Shown here: positions 6,125-14,899 of the stretch, piece after piece
Numbering within the stretch: the first letter of the stretch is position 1
Layout of the letters: every line of letters starts with the position of its first letter
Virus record (IMG/VR): IMGVR_UViG_3300021961_000012
Coordinates: 1 to 35,154 of that record
DNA: 35,154 nt
Source of the DNA: a virus
Direction: 5' to 3' (one strand)
Notes under the pieces: generated by a model
The model's database searches: none
Told to the model about the DNA's origin: nothing
Seen by the model: the letters and a program-made list of their open reading frames with translations, nothing else
Program-made: the position numbers and the translations under genes

Positions 6125-6359
6125 TATCACTTTCGTCTTCTACTTTTGTAAAAGAACCATCTGATAAATCCACATTTATCTTGCCGTACTTCTCTTCAAG
6201 TTCCTTCTTAGTTTCTTCTTGTTGATTCTGAATTACGGAGTATGTGTAGAGCAAAGAATGTTTCTGTATATCCAATACCCCTAAATCGTGGAGGATAGCA
6301 CCTTTTTTAGCTTCTTGCTCTTTTAATACTTGTAATTCTTTTTCTTCTAATTTACTCAT
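6117..6359 (-). CDS. Coiled-coil hypothetical protein
   Basis: This 80-residue charged helical protein contains KLEEKELQVLKEQEAKKGAI and NQQEETKKELEEKYGKIN. It ends in a short acidic tail (DLSDGSFTKVEDESDSE). Similar coiled-coil proteins with an EKYGKINVDL-like segment sit between tail and lysis genes in other Bacteroidetes phages, to my recollection. Its function is unknown. Confidence 0.6.
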   Translation of the reverse strand: MSKLEEKELQVLKEQEAKKGAILHDLGVLDIQKHSLLYTYSVIQNQQEETKKELEEKYGKINVDLSDGSFTKVEDESDSE

Positions 6360-6384
6360 CTTATTATATTTTAAGGATTATCCT

Positions 6385-6392
6385 CAAATATA
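6385..6392 (-). promoter_or_regulatory. Possible -7 box upstream of the lysis operon
   Basis: TATATTTG on the minus strand matches the -7 consensus exactly and lies in a 37-base gap before the gene that starts at 6359. No TTTG is present 18-20 bases upstream, so this is weak evidence for a lysis-operon promoter. Confidence 0.3.
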
Positions 6393-6396
6393 CGAA

Positions 6397-6717
6397 TTAT
6401 CCGGTAATTTGCTTTGTTACTACCGTAGGATTTATCTTTTCAGCAATTTGCGCGTCAATAGCATCTTTTTTAGCTTGTACTTCTTCTTCCCCCATTGCAG
6501 CTTCTACCCATCCGTTAATCATATCTTCGGTGATGTCCGCGAAGGCAGTAAAGTCTGAAAGGTCTGAAGTATCCAAACCAATAGTCCCATAGGTTGACCC
6601 TACGTTACCATCAGCATCTTCGCCAGTTAATCGCCAATGAACGTTGAATATAACATCAGCGTTGCCATCTAAATTTGGGTAGGTATCTACCGTTTTATTG
6701 TTCCAAGTGTAAGTCAT
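6397..6717 (-). CDS. Putative tail/virion accessory protein
   Basis: This 106-residue protein starts MTYTWNNKTVDTYPNLDG and continues with NVHWRLTGEDADGN, TFADIT-like text (DFTAFADITEDM) and WVEAAMGEEEVQAKKDAIDA. This layout is common in small proteins next to tail-fibre genes of marine phages. It lies between the fibre region and the lysis genes. A fibre-assembly or structural role is likely, but I see no catalytic motif. Confidence 0.6.
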   Translation of the reverse strand: MTYTWNNKTVDTYPNLDGNADVIFNVHWRLTGEDADGNVGSTYGTIGLDTSDLSDFTAFADITEDMINGWVEAAMGEEEVQAKKDAIDAQIAEKINPTVVTKQITG

Positions 6718-6720
6718 TTT

Positions 6721-6927
6721 TTAAGGTATTAATGCGGTTACTTCTGCAATTTGTTCTTCCGTAAGAAGTGCAACAAAATCCTCTTTCCCCATCATAATCT
6801 CCAAATGCTCAATGTTTCGGTTGATGGTGTCGGTTTGTTCTTCTGTTGGCGATTCAATACCTTGTAACTCATTGATAAGGTTTACTGAATCATAAAGTGC
6901 TGAAACGTGTTTTTCTGTAAATTCCAT
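6721..6927 (-). CDS. Small helical protein next to the tail fibre
   Basis: This 68-residue protein contains LQGIESPTEEQTDTINRNIE and IMMGKEDFVALLTEEQIAEV, a two-helix pattern often seen just downstream of tail fibres in marine phages. It fits between the fibre stop at 6931 and the next start with three-base gaps on both sides, so it should share the fibre transcript. It may be a fibre chaperone, but its function is unproven. Confidence 0.6.
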   Translation of the reverse strand: MEFTEKHVSALYDSVNLINELQGIESPTEEQTDTINRNIEHLEIMMGKEDFVALLTEEQIAEVTALIP

Positions 6928-6930
6928 TTT

Positions 6931-9900
6931 TTAACTTATTTGTTGTTTTAAACTTTCTACTTCTGCTTTTAGTTCCTGAATAGCTTTTACTAATACAGGC
7001 ACTAATTTTCCATAAGATGCTTCTAATTTTTCGGGGTTGTTTTTATATACTAATCCTAAATAATCTTCGCATCCGTATTGTGATTGTGCTTCGTCAAGTT
7101 CTTGCGCTATAAATCCTGCATCTTTAACACCTGACATTGTACCATCTCGTCTGTCCCAATCAAACTTAACTGGGCGCAAAGCATCTACAAAATCTAATCC
7201 AAGTGGTAAATCTTCTACATTGGTTTTATCTCTTGCATCGGATAGCGATGAAATTGTTTGGGTGTTACATCTTAAAGATGTTACGTTTGCATCCCCTAAA
7301 GTGATTTCATTTGAAACAGTACCACTTGATGCTTGTGCATTATACCCTAAAACTGTATTATTATTGCCTGTTGTTATAAGGTTTCCTGCACTTAAGCCAA
7401 CAGTTGTGTTATAGTTTCCTGTTGAGTTGTAATATAATGCATTAAATCCAACCGATGTATTACCCCCTCCTGTGGTAGTGCTGTGTGATGCACTCCTCCC
7501 TACGGCTGTATTTTCACTACCTGTTGTATTAAAATATAATGATGCGTGTCCATTAGCCGTATTTTGAGAACCCGTTGTGTTATAATTTAATGCAGCATAT
7601 CCATTACCAGTATTTTGATAGCCTGTTGTATTAGTATATAATGCACCATATCCATTACTAGTATTTTCATAGCCTGTTGTATTAGAGTATAATGAAGCGT
7701 ATCCATTAGCTGTGTTATAATTACCAGACGTAAGTGATGCTAAAGAATTACTACCAAACCCTGTATTATAAGTACCAGTAGAAGTACCTAAATTTCCCGC
7801 ATTTGTTCCAATAAAACTGTTTCCTGTTCCTTGTGATAGATGTATAGCCCCCCCACTCGTTATGCGCATTCGGGAAATATTGTTCGTTCTTAATTGAACA
7901 TCATTATTTGAAAACGCTCCAAGAATAACATCAGAAGAACCAAAAGCACCAAGCATTGTAGCTATACCTCCGTCTGTTTGTTCAATCAAAATACCACTTC
8001 CTGTAACATTTAATCTTTCCCCTATTCTATTAGAACTGTTATTTATTAAAACATTCCCACTCGAATCTATGCGCATTCGTTCGGTATTACCTCCACTAGC
8101 TGGTTGGGTGTCAAAAGTAATAGCTCCTGCATCATTTGCACCGTCTCTATCTACGTTTATAGCAGCAATAACATCACTGGCAGATGTGTTGTAGAACGCT
8201 ATTCCTCCTAATCTACCGTTAACAGTTTTATTACCTCTTATTCTAATGTCAGTTGTGGTACCGGCATCAAGGTCAAGTAAAACTGCAGGATCAGTACCTA
8301 TTCCTACGTTGCCACCAAAAGGCTGTAAACTTAAAGGTCTTGATGCTGCTGTATTACCAGACTGTATTCCAATAGTGTCAGTTGAGGCATTAGCATAACC
8401 AATCGAAATACCATATTCACTTGAATGATTTGCAACTATTTTAGCAGTTGCGTTTGATAAAAAACTTGAATAGTCAGAAGAAGTAGTTATGCTTCCGTGT
8501 TTAACGTGAATCCCCGCGCTCGGATTATCAGTCCCTATTCCTACTCGACCACTTGAGTCTATCTTTAAACTGTCGGTTGTGTTTGTTCCAAGAAGCATTG
8601 AATTGTCAGAATGGTCATATATTATATAACCTGCATATTCCCCTGCTCCACCCGTTGCATCCGAAAAGAATATTTTTCCACCTCTGTCTGAATCACTTCT
8701 AATAGTCATCCCCACGTCAGCACCAGTACCAGCTATAGTTAAATCATCAGCATTAGCTTGTCCCTCTGTTTGTGTGCCAATAAGAACCCTACCACTCGAG
8801 TCTATCGTCATTCGGGGGGTGTTGTTAGTACCAAAAAGCAAATTAAAAGCACCAAGTGTCGTAATCCCTGAAGTTGTGTTGCCGTAAATAATAGCACCGT
8901 CAGCACCAACATTCAATAAACTACCGCCTGAATAAGCAGAACCATAAACTAAATTGTGCCATCCTTTAGAATTATCATTGTAAAATTTAGATGAATTATA
9001 ACTTGTTGAGGACGTAGAGGCAGATTTAATAGAATCACTACCTCCTGTAAATGATATGTCTAATTTAGCGGCAGGACTCGTAATACCAATTCCTACGTTG
9101 CCTCTGTCTAAAACAAGAGTATTGGTATAATAAGTACCTGCATATCTAGTTAAAAACTCTAAATAATTTCCAGTAGTATTCCAACGCATTTGAGCTTGAT
9201 AATTAGCATCAGAACTTTTAACTTTAATTGTTGGGTCTGTACTTGCAGTAGATGTTATATTACCAAACACCTCAAATTTTTCAGTAGGAGTACCCCCTAT
9301 TCCTACGTCGCCTGAACTTGTTACTGCTAATTTAGTTGAATAAGAAGAACCTGCCGTTTGGACTTCAAAAGTACCGTTGTTATCCCCTAAATAAACTAAA
9401 GAACCGCTACTGTCTTTTAAACCAATATAAGAACCTGTTGACCCCGTTCTTTCAAATACTGCTTTTGTGCCACTCGCACTTGATATGTGTAAATCATTAG
9501 CAGGATTCAAAGTACCTATTCCCACTCGATTGTCAGCACTATCAACGTATAAAGTGTTAGTGTCTACTGTAAGGTCGCCTGTTATTACAACATTATTTGG
9601 TAATCCAATAGTAATTGTTTGACCACTTGCAGAGGTCTCTATCTCATTTGTAGTACCTGATATTGTTAAACTTTGACTGTCTAAATCGACAGAACCGGTT
9701 CCGCTATCTCCTGCAAAATCCAAGTCCTCTAAAGTAACCACCGACTTAACATAAGCAGTTGTCGCTATCTTTGTAGAGTTATCGCTTGTAGCTTGTGTTA
9801 CCGCAGTTACTCCATCAGCGAATGTAACATTTGATAAAGTACCGCCTGTTAAAGTAGCAGTACCATCGGTTAATGTTGTAGCTTGTAGTGTGTTAGCTAC

Positions 9901-10305
9901 AACCAAACTATTGGTCAAATCCCAAGTATCATCTGCATCATCAAATATAAAACTTGCCTCAGTAATACCATCTCCTCGATAAATTGATATCCCACTTGTT
10001 GTAGCGGTTGCTACATCCGGAGTACCTTGAGTACGGTTAAGGTTAAGGATATTATCCTCAAACTCCACAGTCTCGGTATTAACAGTAAAGTAAGTACCGC
10101 TTACTGTTAAATCACCAGCTATAGTAACGTTATTACTCGCATCTATATTACCATCACTATCTAAGGCTAAACCTAAAGAAGAACCATCTCCAAGTCCTTG
10201 ATACAGCTCATTAAAGTTATCATTTATCTTATCAAAGGCATCTCTCAACGGATCGCCAGTCCCATCGTTAGGTGATGTACCGATATTTACTAATTGTTTT
10301 GCCAT
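6931..10305 (-). CDS. Long tail fibre/spike with C-terminal S74 chaperone
   Basis: This 1124-residue receptor-binding fibre starts MAKQLVNIGTSPNDGTGDPL, with DAFDKINDNFNELYQG, a common virion-attachment motif. A long beta-rich shaft follows with many repeats of the type DSSGNVGIGTxxP. A collagen-like run of about 24-residue NTTGxxNTANGYASLY units comes next (about residues 835-978). The last 110 residues are an intramolecular chaperone of peptidase family S74: SLSDARDKTNVEDLPLGLDF, then DAGFIAQELDEA. In this family the chaperone trimerises the fibre and cuts itself off at the serine of SDARDK (serine-lysine type self-cleavage). The short genes after it are probably accessory. Confidence 0.9.
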   Translation of the reverse strand: MAKQLVNIGTSPNDGTGDPLRDAFDKINDNFNELYQGLGDGSSLGLALDSDGNIDASNNVTIAGDLTVSGTYFTVNTETVEFEDNILNLNRTQGTPDVATATTSGISIYRGDGITEASFIFDDADDTWDLTNSLVVANTLQATTLTDGTATLTGGTLSNVTFADGVTAVTQATSDNSTKIATTAYVKSVVTLEDLDFAGDSGTGSVDLDSQSLTISGTTNEIETSASGQTITIGLPNNVVITGDLTVDTNTLYVDSADNRVGIGTLNPANDLHISSASGTKAVFERTGSTGSYIGLKDSSGSLVYLGDNNGTFEVQTAGSSYSTKLAVTSSGDVGIGGTPTEKFEVFGNITSTASTDPTIKVKSSDANYQAQMRWNTTGNYLEFLTRYAGTYYTNTLVLDRGNVGIGITSPAAKLDISFTGGSDSIKSASTSSTSYNSSKFYNDNSKGWHNLVYGSAYSGGSLLNVGADGAIIYGNTTSGITTLGAFNLLFGTNNTPRMTIDSSGRVLIGTQTEGQANADDLTIAGTGADVGMTIRSDSDRGGKIFFSDATGGAGEYAGYIIYDHSDNSMLLGTNTTDSLKIDSSGRVGIGTDNPSAGIHVKHGSITTSSDYSSFLSNATAKIVANHSSEYGISIGYANASTDTIGIQSGNTAASRPLSLQPFGGNVGIGTDPAVLLDLDAGTTTDIRIRGNKTVNGRLGGIAFYNTSASDVIAAINVDRDGANDAGAITFDTQPASGGNTERMRIDSSGNVLINNSSNRIGERLNVTGSGILIEQTDGGIATMLGAFGSSDVILGAFSNNDVQLRTNNISRMRITSGGAIHLSQGTGNSFIGTNAGNLGTSTGTYNTGFGSNSLASLTSGNYNTANGYASLYSNTTGYENTSNGYGALYTNTTGYQNTGNGYAALNYNTTGSQNTANGHASLYFNTTGSENTAVGRSASHSTTTGGGNTSVGFNALYYNSTGNYNTTVGLSAGNLITTGNNNTVLGYNAQASSGTVSNEITLGDANVTSLRCNTQTISSLSDARDKTNVEDLPLGLDFVDALRPVKFDWDRRDGTMSGVKDAGFIAQELDEAQSQYGCEDYLGLVYKNNPEKLEASYGKLVPVLVKAIQELKAEVESLKQQIS
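7380..7800 (-). repeat. Tandem ~72-bp repeats in the tail fibre gene
   Basis: A unit of about 72 bp (24 codons) repeats with changes through the 3' third of the fibre gene and encodes variants of YNTTGxQNTANGYAALY. Identity between adjacent units is highest around 7500-7720, where copies differ mainly at a few codons. Such arrays can change length by recombination and would lengthen or shorten the shaft just before the S74 chaperone. Confidence 0.8.
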
Positions 10306-10313
10306 CTTTTATT

Positions 10314-10484
10314 TTATATTATTGTTTGATCTGATGATACATTTATACTATCTGAAAAGAATTCTACTATTGACGCAAGTAAACGACTTCCTTTTGCAAT
10401 AATTGGATATATAATACCCCAACCATTAGACTCATTAACATTTCCAAACCAAGTAACTTTGTATATTTCTCCGAATCCAACCAC
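10314..10484 (-). CDS. Small conserved-looking virion protein with GTG start
   Basis: This 56-residue protein is read from GTG 10484. It contains GFGEIYKVTWFGNVNESNGW, then GIIYPIIAKGSRLLASIVEF, and ends in SSDQTII. The WFGNVNxSNxWGxIYP core resembles small proteins found between connector and fibre genes in Bacteroidetes phages. There is no in-frame ATG, and the frame is closed upstream by TGA. It lies in the gap between the fibre and the connector and fits with no spare space. A role in the virion is likely, but its identity is unknown. Confidence 0.6.
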   Translation of the reverse strand: MVGFGEIYKVTWFGNVNESNGWGIIYPIIAKGSRLLASIVEFFSDSINVSSDQTII

Positions 10485-10485
10485 A

Positions 10486-10593
10486 TTATTTCTTTTTATC
10501 TTTGTTATCTTCTCTTTTCAAATAATTACTAAGCTTAATGATGTTTTCCCTTTTAGGCTTATATTGCTTCTTAATTTTATTTATAGTACCCAT
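10486..10593 (-). CDS. Very small basic protein
   Basis: This 35-residue Lys-rich peptide starts MGTINKIKKQYKPKREN and ends KREDNKDKKK. ATG 10593 overlaps the connector stop by 13 bases, and its TAA abuts the next gene. It is too short to assign, and the lysine-rich tail may be coding by chance. The compact packing favours a real gene. Confidence 0.4.
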   Translation of the reverse strand: MGTINKIKKQYKPKRENIIKLSNYLKREDNKDKKK

Positions 10594-11084
10594 CCTTGAA
10601 ACAAACTGCTTTTATCCGGATATATATCCTCGTTATTATTCGTATAATACTCTGGGAACTTAGTAGCCCCATTAAAACTCATATACTCAATAAATCTATT
10701 GGTGTAATATTCTGCGTAATCTCTTTCCTTAGCAATAAGACTATCTATCTCCTCCTTGAGAGGTTGAGTAGCATTCTCACTATTGTGTTTGAATACTCCC
10801 CCATTGCTAATAGAATATGCAGCAAATGGCAAATACTCACTCATCGCAAAGTGGATTAACATCGGCTGAATATAGTCATTAACTAAAGTAAGATAATCCC
10901 CACTTAATGATGATGCAACAATATCACTAGATATCTTATCGTATAAATCAGTACCAAGATAATTCTGTATATGGATTTCTTGTGCCAACTTTACGAATTG
11001 AAGAAACTTATCCGGGTCAACATTCCCACTAAGTGCGGTATTCTTAACTAAGTCTGATCGTTTTATAAAAAGTGGTGTAGCCAT
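10581..11084 (-). CDS. Head-tail connector/adaptor-like protein
   Basis: This 167-residue helical protein begins MATPLFIKRSDLVKNTALSG. It contains KFLQFVKLAQEIHIQNYLGT and YLTLVNDYIQPMLIHFAMSE, then RDYAEYYTNRFIEYM. The pattern fits the adaptor proteins (DUF6712-like) found in Bacteroidetes phages, which attach to the portal ring. Its ATG overlaps the portal stop at 11084. It is likely the first adaptor of the neck. Confidence 0.7.
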   Translation of the reverse strand: MATPLFIKRSDLVKNTALSGNVDPDKFLQFVKLAQEIHIQNYLGTDLYDKISSDIVASSLSGDYLTLVNDYIQPMLIHFAMSEYLPFAAYSISNGGVFKHNSENATQPLKEEIDSLIAKERDYAEYYTNRFIEYMSFNGATKFPEYYTNNNEDIYPDKSSLFQGWVL

Positions 11085-12313
11085 TATTCAGTTTCTTGTA
11101 TTTGTTCATCAATCGTTTCCTCTACGTCTCTTTTAACACCGGTTTCCTTCTCAATCTCACTATCACTAATAGCATTAGTCAAATCAGTAAATTCTAAGGG
11201 TTGTAGGGTCTTAAAATAGATATCTAAGTCTATACCATTATATTGTAATATTTCCTCCAAAGCATCAATAATAGTAACTTGCATCGGTCTGATAACGGTA
11301 TTATCCATAAGAAGTGAAGCGGTCATAAGTTCATCAGCATTATTTCCTAACCCACTATTATCCTTAATCCCTACCAACATCGGAGAAACAATACGGTGGC
11401 TCACCATAATCTTCTTCATACTTTCATCCGACAAAAATTGATATTGTTGATGAGCATCGTTAATTGTAACCGGGTCGATAGTCGCTGCCAACTCCTTACT
11501 ATCATTAAAGGCCAGGATAAACTTACCTGCATTACTTGTACCGCTAAACTTCTCATAGATTGCTCTTTCAATAGCATCTCTCTGTTCTTTATCCGGAGTG
11601 CCATTATTGAAGTTAATCAACATACTTGGCTGTAGACCATTCTGTATATTGCTTATATGGTAGTTTGCTATCTCCTCCTCCAATTCAGCATATTGTAATC
11701 CTCCTTGATAATCGACCGGAGAATAGTAATAAAAACCTGCTCGATAAGGTCTGATATAGAGTATCTCAATTCCTCCGTTTCCTTGACCAAAAGCTGCTAT
11801 TCGTTTTGGATTATCGTTTGGCTTTACTTTAGACCAATCATTGCTATAGTAATATGCTCTTATTTCGCCATCAGAAGCCTTCTCAGCCCTTAACGTCTCC
11901 ACAGGCATATGGGCTACTTGGACAATCTCAGAACGGTCTTTAGAGTAGATTATTTGAAGCGCAGCTTGACCCATCATCTTATAGTCATAACACACCTTCT
12001 TCATACAATCTTTGGAGAATAATTTTCTCATTTTCTCATACTCTTGAGGTTTTGACTGACTATCTGTAGCGTCTAATCCTCTACCGTAAATCATCTCAGC
12101 TATACCGTTTATAGCAGCATTATTTGTTGGAGAACCATTATATCTATCTATAAGATACTTGAAATACTGATTATCTTCTCCGTATTCAACCCAATCATAT
12201 CTCTTAGACTCCACTACTTCCGGAGCTGTATAGCTAGAAAGATTCACAACGTGAATGGAGTCTTTTGCTTTTATTTGGGGTGGTGTAACAATATTTGGTC
12301 TTCTTCGTGCCAT
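11084..12313 (-). CDS. Portal protein
   Basis: This 409-residue dodecameric-ring-type portal is the DNA gate at the capsid vertex. Portal features are an N-terminal clip/stem region with WVEYGEDNQYFKYLIDRYNG and NNAAINGIAEMIYGRG, a core with MPVETLRAEKASDG and IRPYRAGFYYYSP, and a C-terminal crown with VSHRIVSPMLVGIKDNSGLG. Its ATG overlaps the neighbouring stop and its own stop overlaps the connector start, so all three are tightly coupled. It lies downstream of the capsid and tail-tube genes in this genome, an unusual order. Confidence 0.88.
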   Translation of the reverse strand: MARRRPNIVTPPQIKAKDSIHVVNLSSYTAPEVVESKRYDWVEYGEDNQYFKYLIDRYNGSPTNNAAINGIAEMIYGRGLDATDSQSKPQEYEKMRKLFSKDCMKKVCYDYKMMGQAALQIIYSKDRSEIVQVAHMPVETLRAEKASDGEIRAYYYSNDWSKVKPNDNPKRIAAFGQGNGGIEILYIRPYRAGFYYYSPVDYQGGLQYAELEEEIANYHISNIQNGLQPSMLINFNNGTPDKEQRDAIERAIYEKFSGTSNAGKFILAFNDSKELAATIDPVTINDAHQQYQFLSDESMKKIMVSHRIVSPMLVGIKDNSGLGNNADELMTASLLMDNTVIRPMQVTIIDALEEILQYNGIDLDIYFKTLQPLEFTDLTNAISDSEIEKETGVKRDVEETIDEQIQETE

Positions 12314-12654
12314 TACATTATAATAAATTCGTTATCGAAAGTTTCCTCCTCAGTATATTCATCTTTGCTTACAAAATACTTCTCAAGGTTTGCTTGATCC
12401 GTACAATAGATTAATCCTCTATATATCTCAGTTGTATCATCTGAGGCTTTTTCAACAACATATCTATAAAGCGTATCTTCTGATAATGCGTAATCAGCTT
12501 CTAACACCATATAGTCTTTTTCTGTAGTCTTGGTTGGAGTAACAGTTGTTGTTGTACGAGTATCTTTATTAGTAATCTTTATTACCGGAGCATCCGCATC
12601 TTGACGAGGGATTATGGTAAGTTTTTGAATTCCTGTTGTTGGTAATATTTCCAT
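12313..12654 (-). CDS. Hypothetical virion-region protein with Thr-rich segment
   Basis: This 113-residue, mainly beta protein begins MEILPTTGIQKLTIIPRQDA. A threonine-rich stretch (NKDTRTTTTVTPTKTTEKDY) lies near residues 29-48, and a later block reads YRYVVEKASDDTTEIYRGLI. Its stop overlaps the portal ATG. It starts after the terminator at 12698-12721, so it may need its own promoter; none with a good -33/-7 pair is visible. A capsid decoration or connector role is possible. Confidence 0.5.
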   Translation of the reverse strand: MEILPTTGIQKLTIIPRQDADAPVIKITNKDTRTTTTVTPTKTTEKDYMVLEADYALSEDTLYRYVVEKASDDTTEIYRGLIYCTDQANLEKYFVSKDEYTEEETFDNEFIIM

Positions 12655-12697
12655 ACTGAAATAACTAATACCCTATTGAATTGTTTTTACAAGATAC

Positions 12698-12721
12698 AAA
12701 AAAAGGGGGTAAAATACCCCC
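12698..12721 (-). terminator. Intrinsic terminator after the tail tube gene
   Basis: On the minus strand GGGGGTA (12721-12715) pairs with TACCCCC (12711-12705) over a three-base loop, followed by seven Ts. Flanking CCCTATTAAATTCA and CCCTATTGAATTG copies belong to the genome-wide repeat family. Confidence 0.88.
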
Positions 12722-12745
12722 CTATTAAATTCATACTCCAAATAA

Positions 12746-13294
12746 TTACGGAGTACGCTGAGTAGATTCACTAGCTGTAGCAGAACTCATTCCTGCGAAT
12801 GGGTCAGCTTCAGTTGCTCCACTTACAAAGTTTGGAGGAAGTACCTCATTAGCAGTAAGAGTCAAAGTATATCCTTGAAGGTCTCCCATTGCTGTTCCGG
12901 TAACCATTGTTCCTCCGGTAACTTCTGCACCGTGTTCACGACCTACCAAAAGTAAGCTACCATCAAACGTTTCAATAAAAACGTGAGGTCTACCATAAGA
13001 CAACAATTTAAGTTCCTTATTATCTTCCTTAGTAAGTTTGTGTAATGTTACATTTACAACTTGCTCAAAGAATGTTGTACCATTCTCCATAGAAGTGTTA
13101 ATGTTTGTTTCCAAAGAAGTGTTTCCTTTAACATCATAAGTATGGTAGGTGAAAGTTCCGCTCATATCTGTTACTTCGTCATTAGTAAGGGTAATAGTAC
13201 CCAAGTCTCCGAAGTCTACAAAGTGAACTTTTCTAATACCACCTACAGCATCCTTACAAGGTTTTAGTCTACCACCGGTTAAATCACAAGCCAT
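12746..13294 (-). CDS. Major tail tube protein (putative)
   Basis: This 182-residue beta-rich protein begins MACDLTGGRLKPCKDAVGGI and has KVHFVDFGDLGTITL. It contains the tube-type pattern SMENGTTFFEQVVNVTLHKL, then HVFIETFDGSLLLVGREHGA and LQGYTLTLTANEVLPPNF. The hydrophobic strand plus tail-proximal glycine turns match long-tail tube proteins. The disordered C-terminus (ASESTQRTP) is typical. Terminators flank it on both sides, as expected for a very abundant product. Confidence 0.7.
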   Translation of the reverse strand: MACDLTGGRLKPCKDAVGGIRKVHFVDFGDLGTITLTNDEVTDMSGTFTYHTYDVKGNTSLETNINTSMENGTTFFEQVVNVTLHKLTKEDNKELKLLSYGRPHVFIETFDGSLLLVGREHGAEVTGGTMVTGTAMGDLQGYTLTLTANEVLPPNFVSGATEADPFAGMSSATASESTQRTP

Positions 13295-13308
13295 AATTCT
13301 ATAGTATT

Positions 13309-13346
13309 AAAAAAGGGCAGGTAGGCTCTAGGCTCACCCACCCTTT
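13309..13346 (-). terminator. Intrinsic terminator after the major capsid gene
   Basis: On the minus strand an imperfect stem of about 15 pairs, AAAGGGTGGGTGAGC against GCCTACCTGCCCTTT with some G-T pairs, is followed by TTTTTT. It lies in the 72-base gap between the capsid stop and the tail-tube start. Confidence 0.85.
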
Positions 13347-13366
13347 AAGTTAGTTAATTTTAGTTA

Positions 13367-14320
13367 TTAGTTAGCAGAGTTGGTAATACCGTAAGTTACG
13401 ATATCCTCAACAATACCATACTGTACACCTGCTGTGAATCGCATAACGATTCTAACATTTTGGCTACCATCTAGGTCAGCCATATCGATAACCTTAACTT
13501 CGTTGTGGTCAGAAAGTAGACCAGTACCGAAGAATAGGTTAGATTTCTCAGCAGCAACGGCTGTGTTATCAGCAAGACCATTGGCAACGAATAATTTAAC
13601 TCCATCAAAAGTTAAAGCTCCGTTGTTCCACCATTGAGTACCTTGTGCGTTGATACCGTTAGCTCCTAAACCAGAAGCACCGAATCCTCCCAAGCTGCGT
13701 ACATAAGCACGAGCAATGTTTTGAGATACATAAAGGTAAAGGTCTTCGCTACCGTAAAGAGTAGAAGGAATTGCATCAACGATGCTACCCAACTGAGCAA
13801 TTACGTTAGAAGAATCAACAGTAGTACCTGCAATTTCTTGAGCAGCAGGAAGAGCAGCATCAAGAGCAAGAAGAGTAGTAAGTCCGTTGAATTGACCTGA
13901 GTTAGCTGTATCTCCAGTCCAGATAGAATTCTCAGTTCTTTGAGCTACTTTAGCTGCAACGTGAGCAATCAAGAAATCGCTGAAAGCAGGAGGAAGGCTA
14001 TCAAATGCAGAATATCCCATTTGTACAGCTTCCCAGTCGCTATGGAAGTCTTTCTTACAAAGTTGTAGGTTAACTTGTTGCTCTTCAGGTTGAAGAATTC
14101 TTTCAGTAAGAGTCAATGTAGAAGTAGCGGTAAAATCACAAGAAGCGTCTTTAACGATATCGTTAGAAGATACTTTTTTGATAACCTCTTTTAGCTTCAC
14201 ATTAGGTTTTACTGTAATACCGCCATTAGCGATAGTAGCACCTTCTAGTAAGGCAGCAGCGATATATTGACCTGCAAACTCACCAGCATAGGTAGTAGTA
14301 ATTGAAGTAGTAGTTGCCAT
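13367..14320 (-). CDS. Major capsid protein
   Basis: This 317-residue protein begins MATTTSITTTYAGEFAGQYI. A large central domain includes TLTERILQPEEQQVNLQLCK, KDFHSDWEAVQMGYSAFDSL and ILTWTGDTANSGQFNGL-like text (SIWTGDTANSGQFNGLTTLL). The C-terminal part has GTGLLSDHNEVKVIDMADLD and VRIVMRFTAGVQYGIVEDIV. Length, position directly after a scaffold-like gene and beta-rich composition fit an HK97-fold shell protein. Its own terminator follows. The gene is preceded, in transcription order, by the protease and scaffold, as is usual. Confidence 0.82.
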   Translation of the reverse strand: MATTTSITTTYAGEFAGQYIAAALLEGATIANGGITVKPNVKLKEVIKKVSSNDIVKDASCDFTATSTLTLTERILQPEEQQVNLQLCKKDFHSDWEAVQMGYSAFDSLPPAFSDFLIAHVAAKVAQRTENSIWTGDTANSGQFNGLTTLLALDAALPAAQEIAGTTVDSSNVIAQLGSIVDAIPSTLYGSEDLYLYVSQNIARAYVRSLGGFGASGLGANGINAQGTQWWNNGALTFDGVKLFVANGLADNTAVAAEKSNLFFGTGLLSDHNEVKVIDMADLDGSQNVRIVMRFTAGVQYGIVEDIVTYGITNSAN

Positions 14321-14330
14321 TTTTATTTAT

Positions 14331-14849
14331 TTATTGTTTGTTACTAATTCTAGCCATTACACGATCAAATGTGTTTTGTGGCTTGTTTTGCCCATAGGTA
14401 AAGTTAAATTTCTTTGGAGCCTCACCTTCTGGATTGTGTTTGATTGCTTCAGCAGCCGGTTCTTTAGAAAGTTCTTTGACTTGCTCAGAAAGCATATCTT
14501 TCTCTTTCTTCATATAACCCATCTCCTCATCAATCATTTTTTTGATTGCTTCTATCTCAGCCATTAGGGCTGCCATATCTTGTTGATACTTCTCTTCAGA
14601 GACATAACCTTCCATAAGGTTTTCCTCTTCTTGAGCTTCTACCTCTTCAGCAGATGCTTCCACTTCCTCAATTGGAGCTTCTACAGTCTCTTCTGAAAGT
14701 TCGGTAGTTTCTTCTTTAACTTCCTCAGTTGCCTCAGTTGCTGCCTCAACGACTTCTTCTTGAACAGATGGTTCTTGAATCAATTCATCTTCAGTAGCTA
14801 CTTTAGACAACTTTTGTAAAATCTCATTTAAAATAGTTGTCGAACTCAT
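14331..14849 (-). CDS. Capsid scaffolding protein (putative)
   Basis: This 172-residue, strongly acidic, coiled-coil protein has an N-terminal helix (TTILNEILQKLSKVATEDEL) and a very Glu-rich middle with repeated VEAxxEEVEA units. A coiled coil follows (YQQDMAALMAEIEAIKKMID), and the C-terminus is basic (FTYGQNKPQNTFDRVMARIS). An acidic rod with a basic tail that docks on the shell is the usual layout for scaffolds, and it sits directly before the capsid gene. The C-terminal segment is likely the shell-binding part. Confidence 0.75.
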   Translation of the reverse strand: MSSTTILNEILQKLSKVATEDELIQEPSVQEEVVEAATEATEEVKEETTELSEETVEAPIEEVEASAEEVEAQEEENLMEGYVSEEKYQQDMAALMAEIEAIKKMIDEEMGYMKKEKDMLSEQVKELSKEPAAEAIKHNPEGEAPKKFNFTYGQNKPQNTFDRVMARISNKQ

Positions 14850-14899
14850 AATAATTATTATTTATAGAATTAATTTATATAAAACAAAGTGTTAGATTT

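Noticed and set aside
7380-7800. CRISPR-like array
   Set aside because: The units are in frame, coding, without spacers of constant length, and belong to the fibre shaft.
10596-10859. Plus-strand open frames such as 10596-10859, 17070-17372 and 30114-30416
   Set aside because: Each lies fully opposite a strongly supported minus-strand gene and shows no start context or protein-like motifs.
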